DNA of 64,000 nt from Planctomycetia bacterium (lineage in GTDB: Bacteria > Planctomycetota > Phycisphaerae > Phycisphaerales > SM1A02): assembly GCA_005790605.1 (NCBI GenBank), contig SXUI01000055.1, forward strand, positions 1-64,000, written 5' to 3'. Positions 17,197-28,100 of the stretch are shown here, piece by piece (position 1 is the first letter of the stretch; every line of letters begins with the position of its first letter). A model generated the notes under the pieces. It had not been told where the DNA came from. It saw only the letters and a list, made by a program, of their open reading frames with translations, and did no database searches. The translations under genes and the position numbers were made by a program.

Positions 17197-19038
17197 ATGC
17201 CCCCCAACGATCCCTCCGACTCAGCAGAGACGATTGATTCCTGCGGATTCCTGTCGCAGTTTGGGAAGAGCACCGATGTCGGCGAGTGGCACTCCCCGAT
17301 CCCCGACGGATACCAACGCGGAAGAACCAAGTTCGTCGTTGTCATTGGCACGGTGATGAGCGGGCTAGGGAAGGGAATCTTTTCGAGCTCACTCGCGAAA
17401 CTGCTAAAGGACAAGGGCCTCTCGGTCGCGCCGATCAAGATGGAGGGATACCTCAACATCGATTCCGGCACGCTGAATCCATATCGACACGGCGAAGTTT
17501 TCGTCCTCGCTGATGGATGCGAGACTGACATGGATCTCGGTACCTACGAGCGCTTGCTCAATCAAGATCTCACGCGCAAGAACTTCATTACTGCGGGGCA
17601 GATTTACACCGACATTCTCGAACGCGAACGCCGTGGCGGTTACCTCGGTCGCGATGTGCAGATGATTCCGCATGTCACTGGTGCGGTGAAGTTGCGCCTT
17701 CGCGAACTCGCGATGACGGGCAACAACGGCAAGCCGGCCGACATCGTCTTCGTGGAGGTTGGTGGCACCGCCGGTGATTACGAGAATGGTTTCTACATCG
17801 AAGCACTTCGCGAACTCGCATTCGAAGAGGGCACGGACTCCACCTGCTTCGTCGCGCTGACCTACATCCTCGAGCCGTCAATCCTTGGAGAGCAGAAGTC
17901 GAAAGCTGCGCAGTTGGGCATCAAGCGACTCATGGAAGCTGGCGTGCAGCCCCACATCGTTGCGTGCCGCGCGAAGAATCCCGTCGTTGAAAAGGTGATG
18001 GAGAAGATTGGGATGTTCTCGAATGTCCCAATGCGGCGCATCTTTTCGATGCATGACCGCGAGAGCGTCTACGCGATTCCAGAGGCGATGCGCGCGGCTG
18101 GCTTGGATCGCGAGATTCTCTCACTCCTCGGACTTCACGATCGCGTGAACGCGCCGATGGAAGATCGCGAACGGGTCAGTTGGCTTGACTTCAGCCGCAA
18201 ACTCTTCCAGCCCCGTAAGCACACGATCGAACTCGCCATCGCTGGCAAGTATGCCGCACTTCGCGATGCGTACGCCTCGATTGATAAGGCGATCGAGCAC
18301 TGCTCCATTCAATTGAACTGCGGCGTGCAAGTGCGCTGGCTCGATACCACCGACCTCGACAGCGACGCTGCCTGCGACAAGGCGCTCGCGGCGGTGGATG
18401 CGTTGATCGTCCCGGGTGGATTCGGAGCCCGTGGCGTGGAAGGAAAGATCCGATGCATCAAGTCCGTTCGCGCAAGTCGCAAGCCGTTCCTCGGAATCTG
18501 TCTTGGTTTCCAGATGGCGGTGATTGAGTTTGGGCGCAACGCGCTCGGCTACGCAGACGCGAACTCTTCAGAGTTTGATCCACTCACGAAGCATCCGCTT
18601 ATTGGAGAGCTTCCCGAACAGAAGAAACTCGAAGGGATCCTCGGCGGCACGATGCGGCTTGGCGCGCAGGATGTGATTCTCGAGCCGGGTTCGCTCGCAA
18701 GTTTCCTCTATGGCAATAAGACCGAAGTGCGCGAACGATTCCGCCATCGCTACGAAGTTGAGCCGGGCGCCGTCGGCGAACTCACGACCAAAGGACTCGT
18801 GTTCAGCGGCCGACACCCCAAGTTCAAGATCATGCAGGTGCTCGAACTTCCGCAATCCACGCACCCCTACTTCATCGGCGCGCAATACCACCCTGAACTC
18901 ACGAGCCGGCCGTTGGTTCCGCAACCTCTCTTCATGGGGCTCGTTGCGGCAGCGATTGCGCAGAAGGAACCGGAGTTCGCGCAAACGGAACTCGGTCGCC
19001 GCTGGGTTCGAAGCGCGCCCAAGCCCGTGCTCGCGTAA
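17197..19038 (+). CDS. pyrG: CTP synthase (divergent, with N-terminal extension)
   Basis: PyrG aminates UTP to CTP using glutamine. The synthetase domain has the P loop GTVMSGLGKGIFSSS and the metal/nucleotide segments EGYLNIDSGTLNPYRHGEV and ADGCETDMDLGTYERLL; these differ at several positions from the usual GGVVSSLGKG, DPYINVDPGTMSP and DDGAETDLDLGHYERF. The class I glutaminase domain has the nucleophile loop GICLGFQMAV and the His in QYHPELTSRP. From ATG 17197 the protein is 613 residues, with about 45 residues before the usual N terminus. A GTG-like start at 17092 overlapping kdsB is less likely. The ribosome site is poor (AGGA abuts the ATG). Confidence 0.92.
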   Translation: MPPNDPSDSAETIDSCGFLSQFGKSTDVGEWHSPIPDGYQRGRTKFVVVIGTVMSGLGKGIFSSSLAKLLKDKGLSVAPIKMEGYLNIDSGTLNPYRHGEVFVLADGCETDMDLGTYERLLNQDLTRKNFITAGQIYTDILERERRGGYLGRDVQMIPHVTGAVKLRLRELAMTGNNGKPADIVFVEVGGTAGDYENGFYIEALRELAFEEGTDSTCFVALTYILEPSILGEQKSKAAQLGIKRLMEAGVQPHIVACRAKNPVVEKVMEKIGMFSNVPMRRIFSMHDRESVYAIPEAMRAAGLDREILSLLGLHDRVNAPMEDRERVSWLDFSRKLFQPRKHTIELAIAGKYAALRDAYASIDKAIEHCSIQLNCGVQVRWLDTTDLDSDAACDKALAAVDALIVPGGFGARGVEGKIRCIKSVRASRKPFLGICLGFQMAVIEFGRNALGYADANSSEFDPLTKHPLIGELPEQKKLEGILGGTMRLGAQDVILEPGSLASFLYGNKTEVRERFRHRYEVEPGAVGELTTKGLVFSGRHPKFKIMQVLELPQSTHPYFIGAQYHPELTSRPLVPQPLFMGLVAAAIAQKEPEFAQTELGRRWVRSAPKPVLA

Positions 19039-19145
19039 GACGACGGGCGCGTTGGCATTGAGCAACCACGCGGGCGAATCTTTCTTGACACGAACTCGCG
19101 CCCTGCGCCGATGTCTCGTGCGAGCGACGGAGTGCTCTGCTCGCC

Positions 19146-22100
19146 CTACTGGACCGGCCCCCATCGCACGAGCAATTGCGCAAGGTCTGCACCATCGACT
19201 TGATTGTCGCCCGTGAGATCGCCTAGCTCGGGATCCACCACTCCCCAGTTCACGAGGAGGATGGCGAGATCCGCGCCGCCAACAAGTCCGTCGAGGTCGA
19301 GATCGCCGTACTCATACTCACATGCATCAGGTTGTCCGTCCTCATCCGTATCCGCAAGACCCGTCGCGATGTCGCACGAATCAGGAATGCCGTTGATGTT
19401 GCAATCCGGCACGAGACCTTGCAGGAGTTCCCATGCATCGGGCAAACCGTTGGCGTTGCAATCTTCCTTGCACTCATCCGGCACGCCGTTGCTGTCCACA
19501 TCCGTGCTCGCGCCTGAATCAATGTCGCACGAATCCGGAATGCTATTGGCATTGCAATCCGGCACGAGACCTTGCAAGAGTTCCCACGCATCGGGCAGGT
19601 TGTTGGCGTTGCAATCCGCCTTGCACTCATCGGGCACGCCGTTGCTGTCCACATCGGTACTCGCGCCTGAAGCAATGTCGCACGAGTCTGGAACGCCATT
19701 CGTGTTGCAGTCGGCGAGAACTTCACACGCGTCGCCCACTCCGTCACTGTCGCAATCAGCCTGAGTGGTATTGATGACCCCTGGACAGTTGTCCTCGCAG
19801 TCCGCAACGCCGTCACTATCGCTGTCCGTGTCGGATACGCCACAACCACAGATGCCGGGAGCAATCTTGTTTGCGTCGTTTGGACAGCCGTCGTTGCAAT
19901 CGGCCGTGCCATCGCTGTCACTGTCTGTGTCAGCAACGCCGCAGCCGCACGCGCCGGGCGCGATCTTGTTCGAATCGTTGGGACAGAGGTCATTGCAATC
20001 CGCCGTGCCGTCACTGTCGCTGTCTGTGTCAGCGACGCCGCAACCACACGCGCCAGGCGCAGTCTTGTTCGAATCGTTGGGACAGAGGTCATTGCAATCC
20101 GCCGTGCCGTCACTGTCGCTGTCGGTGTCAGCGACGCCGCAACCACACGCACCAGGCGCAGTCTTGTTCGGGTCGTTCGCGCAGCCGTCGTTGCAATCCG
20201 CAGTGCCGTCGCTATCGCTGTCTGTGTCAGCAACGCCGCAGCCACATTGTCCAGGCGCGATCTTGTTCGGATCGTTCGCGCAGAGGTCGTTGCAATCCGC
20301 AGTGCCGTCGCTATCGCTGTCCGTGTCGGCGACGCCACAACCACAAACTCCAGGCGCGAACTTGTTCGGATCGTTCGGGCAGCCGTCGTTGCAATCGGCC
20401 GTGCCGTCACTATCGCTGTCCGTGTCGGCAACACCGCAACCACATGCGCCCGGTGAAGTCTTGTTCGGGTCGTTCGCGCAGAGGTCGTTGCAATCTGCAG
20501 TGCCGTCGCTGTCGGAGTCCGTATCGGCTACTCCGCAACCACATTGGCCGGGTGCGATCTTGTTCGCATCGTTTGGACATCCGTCATTGCAGTCCGCGAC
20601 GCCATCACTATCACTGTCGGAGTCGGCAACGCCGCAGCCGCAAATGCCGGGCGCGATCTTGTTGGCGTCGTTGGGGCAAAGGTCATTGCAGTTTGCAGTG
20701 CCGTCACTATCACTGTCGGTGTCGGCAACGCCGCAACCACACGCGCCAGGCGCAATCTTGCTGGAATCGTTCGGGCAGAGGTCATTGCAGTTTGCAGTGC
20801 CGTCACCGTCGGTGTCTGTGTCCGCGTTGCCGCAACCACACTGACCTGGGATTGACTTGTTTGAATCAAGCGGACATTCGTCTGATGCGTCCGCGACGCC
20901 GTCGTTGTCATCGTCTGGGTCGGCGTTGTTCCCGAGCCCATCGCCGTCGGTGTCGGTCCACTCACTCGCGTCGAGCGGGAAGGCATCAGAACCGTCAGCA
21001 ACGCCGTCATCGTCATCGTCGCTGTCGTTGCAATTCGCAGTGCCATCGCTATCGCTGTCGGTGTCGGCAGTTCCACATCCGCAGATTCCAGCCGCGATCT
21101 TGTCTGGATCACTCGGGCATCCATCGTTGCAATTCGCAGTACCGTCGCCGTCGCTGTCAGTGTCAGCTACACCGCATCCGCAGATTCCAGCCGCGATCTT
21201 GTTCGGATCATTCGGGCAACCGTCGTTACAGTCGGCACTGCCATCGCCGTCGGAATCAGTGTCTGCAACACCGCAACCACACTGGCCTGCCGAAGTCTTC
21301 GCGGCGTCGTTCGGGCAACCATCAATGCAATCGGCGGTGCCATCGCTGTCGGAATCAGTATCCGCAACGCCGCAGCCACATGCACCTGGTGCAGTCTTCG
21401 CAGCGTCGTTGGGGCAAAAGTCATTGCAATTCGCAGTGCCATCGCCGTCGCTGTCGGTGTCGGCGACGCCGCATCCACAGATTCCAGCGGCGATCTTGTT
21501 CGGATCGTTCGGGCAACCATCGTTGCAGTTCGCAGTGCCGTCGCCATCGTTGTCGGTGTCTGCGACACCACAACCACACTGGCCGGGCACGATCTTCGAT
21601 GAATCATTCGGGCATCCATCGCACGCGTTGATCGCGCCATCGCCGTCACTGTCCGCTTCGCATGCATCAGGGAGGCCGTTGGCGTTGCAATCCGCAGCGC
21701 CAGACGCGATTTCGCATGAGTTCAGCACGCCATCTGAATCGCAATCGTGCCCAGTGCTTTCGATTGAGTCATCAATGCCGTTGCCATTGCAATCCACCCG
21801 CTGAATGGCCAGCGAGTGGAATCCGCCCGCCGCGATGCGCGTGCATGCTCCAAGATCGGTTGGAATGCTCGTCTGGCCAGACCCGTTCCAACCCCACGCG
21901 CGCACAACACCCGCTTGCGTAAGCGCGATCGTGTGATCAAGTCCCGCCGCGATTTCTGTGCATACGCCGATGTCACTTGGAACTGTGGCCTGTCCGAAGG
22001 CGTTCCATCCCCATGCGCGCACCGCACCAGCTTGGGTGACGGCGACGGAGTGACGGCGACCCCCAGCAACTCGCGTGCACGCACCAAGGTCGCTCGGCAC

Positions 22101-25100
22101 GATGGTCTGGCCGTGCCCGTTGAGCCCCCATGCGCGCACAGTTCCTGCCTGCGTAATCACGATTGTGTGCGACATACCACCCGCAATCCGACTGCAAACA
22201 CCGAGGTCACTCGGCACCGTGCTCTGACCGTCGCTGTTCTGACCCCATGCGCGGACGAGCCCGCCTTGTGTCAGCGCGATGGCGTGATCGCTACCGCCTG
22301 CGATCTGTATGCACACGCCCAGATCAATTGGAATCGTGGTCTGACCGAATGAATTCGATCCCCATGCGCGCACCGTGCCAGCCTGCGTCAGCGCCATCGA
22401 GAAATTGCCGCACGCTGCAATCTGCGTGCACATCCCGAGGTTGCTTGGGACGGTAGCCTGCCCTTGGACGCCATACCCCCACGCGCGCACCGCACCACTG
22501 CGAGTGAGTGCCAAGGAGTGGTAGTTACCACCGGAAACCTGCGCGCACGCGCCGAGGTCGATCGGGGCCACGCGCTGCCCGTAATCATTGTGCCCCCACG
22601 CGCGGACAGCCCCGCCGATCACTTCGACGCAATCCGCAACGCCGTCACCGTCGGTGTCGGTGTCTGGGTTGCCGCAACCGCATTGGCCTGGATCGTTCTT
22701 TGCCGCATCAAGAGGGCAGCCGTCCGTCGCATCATTGACGCCGTCGTTGTCATCGTCTGCGTCAGCGTTGTTGCCAACCCCGTCACCATCCGAATCAACA
22801 GATTCACTCGCATCGAGCGGGAATGCATCAGCCAAATCAGAAACACCGTCGTTGTCATCATCGCTGTCGTTGCAATTCGCGGTGCCGTCGCTGTCGGTGT
22901 CGGTGTCGGCCACACCGCAGCCACACACTCCTGGCGCAGTCTTTGTCGGGTCATTCGGGCACCCATCGCATGCGTTGATCGTTCCGTCAGCGTCGCTGTC
23001 AACTTCGCACGAATCAGGCAGAGCATTCGCGTTGCAGTCAGCTGCGCCCGACGCGAGTTCGCATGAATTCAAAATGCCATCCGAATCACAATCATTGCCT
23101 GTGAGTTCGACGGCGTCGTTGATGCCATTTCCGTTGCAATCGAGTCGTTGAATGGCGATCGTGTGATCTCCACTCGTCGCAATCTGCGTGCAGGGACCGA
23201 GGTCGCTTGGGATTGTGGACTCGCCGAAGCCCGAGATTCCCCACGCTCTTACCACACCTTGTTGCGTGAGCGCGACTGAATGCGAATAGCCTGCTGCGAC
23301 TTGTGTGCACAAACCAAGGTCGCTTGGGATCGTGGTCTGGCCTAAGTTGTTCTTTCCCCACGCGCGCACGACGGCCGCGTTCGTGAGTGCGATCGTGTGA
23401 GATGCGCCACCCGCGACCTTCGAGCATGAACCGAGGTCTGTTGGGATCGAGGTCTGCCCATCGTCGTTCCTGCCCCACGCGCGCACGCCGCCGGATTGCG
23501 TGACTGCGATCGTGTGCTCGTCGCCCCCGGCGATGTTGGTGCAATCGCCGAGATCGCTTGGGACCGTGGTCTGACCGTAGTTGTTTCTTCCCCATGCGCG
23601 AACGCCGCCAGCTTGCGTGAGGGCGATCGTGTGATAGAACCCCGCGGCAATCTGCCTGCACGCACCGAGGTCTGCTGGGATCGCCGCCTGCCCGTAGCCA
23701 TCCCACCCCCATGTTCGCACAGCGCCCGTGAGCGTGAGTGCGATCCCGTGATAGCCACCGCCTGCGACTTGTGTGCACACGCCGAGGTCACTCGGGACTG
23801 CGCACTGACTGAAGTTGTTGGCTCCCCATGCGCGTACCGAACCGGCGCGCGTGAGTGCGATGGTATGAGTGCCACCGCCCGCGATGGCGGTGCATACGCC
23901 TAAGTCGCTTGGGATGTTGCACTGCCCCCAATCGTTCCTACCCCATGCTCGCACGAATCCACTGATCGGCGGTTCAACGCAGTCTGGCATGCCGTCGCCA
24001 TCCGTATCCGTGTCGGACACCCCGCAGCCACAACCTCCGGGCGAGATCTTGTTCGGATCGTTCGGACAGCCGTCTACGCAATTCGCAACGCCGTCACCGT
24101 CGGAATCGGTATCCGCGACGCCGCAGCCGCATACGCCCGGCGCAGTCTTCGCCGCGTCATTCGGACATGCGTCAACGCAGTCCGCTGTGCCGTCGCCATC
24201 GGAGTCCGTGTCGGTAACGCCGCAGCCGCATTGGCCTGGTGCGGACTTCGTCGGATCATTCGGGCAACCGTCGCACGGATCAATGGTGCCATCAGAATCC
24301 GTGTCGGTGTCGCACGCGTCTGGCCAACCATTGCCGTTACAGTCGGTTGACACACCTGAAGAGATATCGACGGGGTCGTAGATTCCGTTGCCGTTGCAAT
24401 CAAATCCTTGGAGTGCTGCGGTGTGCCGCCAACCCGCAGCAACCATAACACATGATCCGACGCTATCCGGAGCGCTGACTTGACCCTGCTCATTCGATCC
24501 CCAAGCGACCACGGCGCCGCTCTCCTGCACCGCCATCGTGCAGTCGGCACCCGCAGCGACGAACGAACACGCGCCAAGGCTGGTTGGAATCGTGCTTTGT
24601 CCGTGATTGTTCGCACCCCACGCAACGACGGTGCCATCGGCTTTGAGCGCCACGGTGTGATAGCCGCCTGCAGCAACTCGCACGCAAGCGCCGAGATCGG
24701 CGGGAACATTGCCTTGAGCGTACCCATTGAACCCCCACGCAACAACTGTGCCGTTCGTCTTGATAGCCACGGTGTGTCCCGAACCAGCCGCGATCTCAAT
24801 CGAGGTTCCGAGAGTCGTTGGCACGGTGCACTGCCCCGCCCAGTTCAATCCCCATGCGGCCACAACACCACTGGACTTGATCGCGACAGAGTGCGCTTCT
24901 CCAGCCGCGATTCGCGAGCACGAACCAAGAGTTGCGGGGATCGTGCACTGACCCTGCGGGTTACTTCCCCATGCGACCACCGTGCCATTCGCCTTGATTG
25001 CGAGGCTATGGAATCCGCCCGCTGCGACTTGTGAGCATGCACCGAGATTGGCGGGAACGGTGCATTGTCCGAAGTCATTCGCGCCCCACGCCGCGACAGA

Positions 25101-28100
25101 GCCACCAATCTTGAGCACGACATTGTGGTAGCCACCGACTGCGATTTGTGAACACTCGCCGAGATTTGTAGGCACATTACACTCGCCAGCGATGTTGCTC
25201 CCCCACGCGACGACCGTGCCGCGACCCACGAGGCAGTCGACGATGCCGTCACCGTTCGCATCCACATCCGGAGTCCCGCAGCCGCACGCGCCTGGCGCGG
25301 ACTTGTTCGGATCGGTTCGACACCCGTCGGAGAGATCAAGCACTCCATCGTTGTCGTCGTCGGTATCGGCATTGTCGCCGACTCCGTCGCCGTCGCTATC
25401 CGCTGACTCGCTTGGATTCAGTGGGAATGCATCGCCCAAATCCGCAACGCCATCGTTGTCATCATCACTGTCAACACAATCGGGTGCCCAGTCACCATCA
25501 GTATCCGTCTCAGGGATGAAGCAACCACAAACCCCAGCGCCGACCTTGTTGGGATCACTTGGGCAACCGTCGTTGCAATTCGCCGCGCCATCGCCGTCGC
25601 TGTCGGTGTCGGCTACGCCGCAGCCACATTGTCCCGGCGCGGTCTTGTTTGGGTCTTCCACGCATCCATCAATGCAATTTGCCGTGCCATCGCCATCGGC
25701 ATCGTAGTCAGGCACCCCACAACCACATTGTCCTGGCGCGATCTTGTTCGGGTCGTTCGGGCAGCCATCCTGACAATTCTTCGTGCCGTCGCCATCCGAG
25801 TCCGTGTCTGGCGTTCCACAACCGCAAACGCCGGGCGCGATCTTGCTTGGGTCATTCGGACAGCCGTCGTTGCAGTTTGCTGTGCCGTCGCCGTCGCTGT
25901 CGGTATCCGCGACGCCGCAGCCACACTGTCCCGGCGCAACTTTGCTCGGGTCATTCGGGCAGCTATCAACGCAGTTTGCTGTGCCGTCGCCATCCGCGTC
26001 GATGTCGGGATTGCCGCAACCGCATTGTCCTGGAGCAATCTTGGACGGATCGTTGGGACACGCATCATTGCAGTTCGCTGTGCCGTCTCCGTCGCTGTCC
26101 GTGTCCGCGCCTCCACAACCACATTGCCCAGGAGCAACTTTGTTCGGATCATTCGGACATCCATCGCAATCATTGATCACGCCATCCGCATCAGCATCTG
26201 ACTCGCAGGAATCCGGGACTCCATCCCCATCGCAATCCGGTGCTCCCGCGACAATCTCGCACTGGTTAGGAATGCCATCGGCATCACAGTCAGATGCACC
26301 TAGCGCGATCTCGCATGAATCGAGGATGCCGTCGTAATCACAGTCGTGACCCACGATTTCAAGAAAATCGTCGATCCCGTTCCCATCGCAATCGAGGCGT
26401 TGGATCGCGAGACTGTGATAGTCCCCCCCGGAGACCCGCGTGCATGCGCCTAGATCGGCTGGCACGCCGAGTGCGGGATTTCCGCTCCCTCCCCACACGC
26501 GGACCAGCCCAGACTGAGTGAGCGCTATCCCGTGAGAGCTCCCAGAACTGAGCCCGACGCATGGACCGAGGTCACTCGGAATATTGAGTTGCTGTGCGCC
26601 ATTGAAGCCCCAACCGCGAACCGCTCCAGTAGCCGTCAGTGCAAAAGTGTGGTTCTCTCCGGCGGCAACCTGGGTGCACGCCCCGAGATCGCTAGGAACA
26701 TCGCATTGTCCTATCCAGCTCCTGCCCCACGCTCGAACCACGCCAAATCGGGATAGAGCTATCGTGTGGAATCCACCTCCGGCAATCTCCGTGCAGATAT
26801 CAAGGTCCGTCGGTACTTGAGTTTGACCTTCTGAGTTGTAACCCCACGCCTTCACGCCGCCCGCAGTTGTCAGTGCGATCGAGTGCCTTACACCCGCGCC
26901 GATTCTTGAGCACGCACCTAAGGTAGGCGGAACATTGAGCTGGCCGTACTCGTTAGCCCCCCCCCACGCTCGAACCGTTCCCGCGGCGGTCAACGCGAGA
27001 GCATGAGCAGCCCCCGCGGCGATGTCGATACAGGGTCCAAGGTTACCAGGAGGGTCCTCGAATGCGCCAAACACACGCACGGTTCGCATCCGAGTCAGCA
27101 CCACGGAAAACGGCGAGCCGCCGGCGATTCGCACACACAAGCCGAGGTCCGCAGGAGTTGCGCACTGACCAAAGGAACTCGCACCCCACGCGCGCACAAA
27201 GCCCCCCTCGAGCTGCGCACAGTCCAAGTTCCCATCGCCATCGATGTCCACATCTGGGACCCCGCAACCACAGGAACCGACGGCGACTTTGTTCGCATCG
27301 AGCGGGCAACCATCCTGCGCATCACCGACGCCGTCATTGTCATCGTCCCCATCATTGCAGTTCACGGTTCCGTCGCCGTCTGTGTCGGTGTCCGGGATAC
27401 CGCATCCACACTGACCGACAGCTGCCTTCGCAGGATCGTTCGGGCAACCATCACACGCGTTGATCACACCATCCAAATCAGTGTCGGTTTGACATGCATC
27501 GGGCACCCCGTTCGCGTCGCAATCTGGTGCTCCCGATGCAATCTCACACGAGTTCAAGAGGCCGTCCGAATCGCAATCGTTTCCCGCAATCTCGAGGTAG
27601 TCATCCACTCCGTTGCCATTGCAGTCATAGCGCTCGATCGCAAGCGCGTGAATCGGGCCCGCCGCAATATCATTGCATGGCCCTAAGTTTGAAGGGATGT
27701 AGGTTGGAAACCCCTTCCACCACCCGCGCACCACGCCGAGTTGAGTAAGCGCAAGGGAGGCTGATCCCCCAGCTGCGACGCGGGTGCATGCTCCCAGATC
27801 GGTAGGGACGAAGAGTTGCCCATCTTCATTCCAACCCCACGCGCGCACCACTCCCGCTTGAGTGAGGGCTAGGGTGTGATACTGCCCTGCAGCGATCTGC
27901 ACGCAAGGTCCAAGGAAGGGCGGGGTCTCCGACTGATAGAATTCATTCGAGCCCCAAACAAGCACGTCCCCGCTTTGTCGGAGCACGACCGTGTGCGCGA
28001 GCCCGCCGGCAATCTTGGTGCAGGCTCCAAGCCACTCCGGTACGGAGCATTGATACTCGCTGTTATCTCCCCACGCCCGAACGCTGCCAGCGGTAGTGAT

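Noticed and set aside
19780-21650. Possible CRISPR array because of regular 99-bp spacing
   Set aside because: There are no short invariant repeats separated by unique spacers, no cas genes, and the whole array stays in one coding frame.
19765-21804. Long plus-strand open frames with Ser/Pro/Gln-rich or Arg/His/Cys-rich products across the giant gene's 3' region
   Set aside because: They are antisense readings of the Asp/Gly-rich minus-strand repeats. The periodic low-complexity products mirror the 99-bp units, while the minus frame is open for 3169 codons with recognisable domains.
22588-25707. Further plus-strand frames (for example 22588-23151 and 25192-25707)
   Set aside because: Same cause: complement of the repetitive minus-strand coding sequence, no family resemblance.
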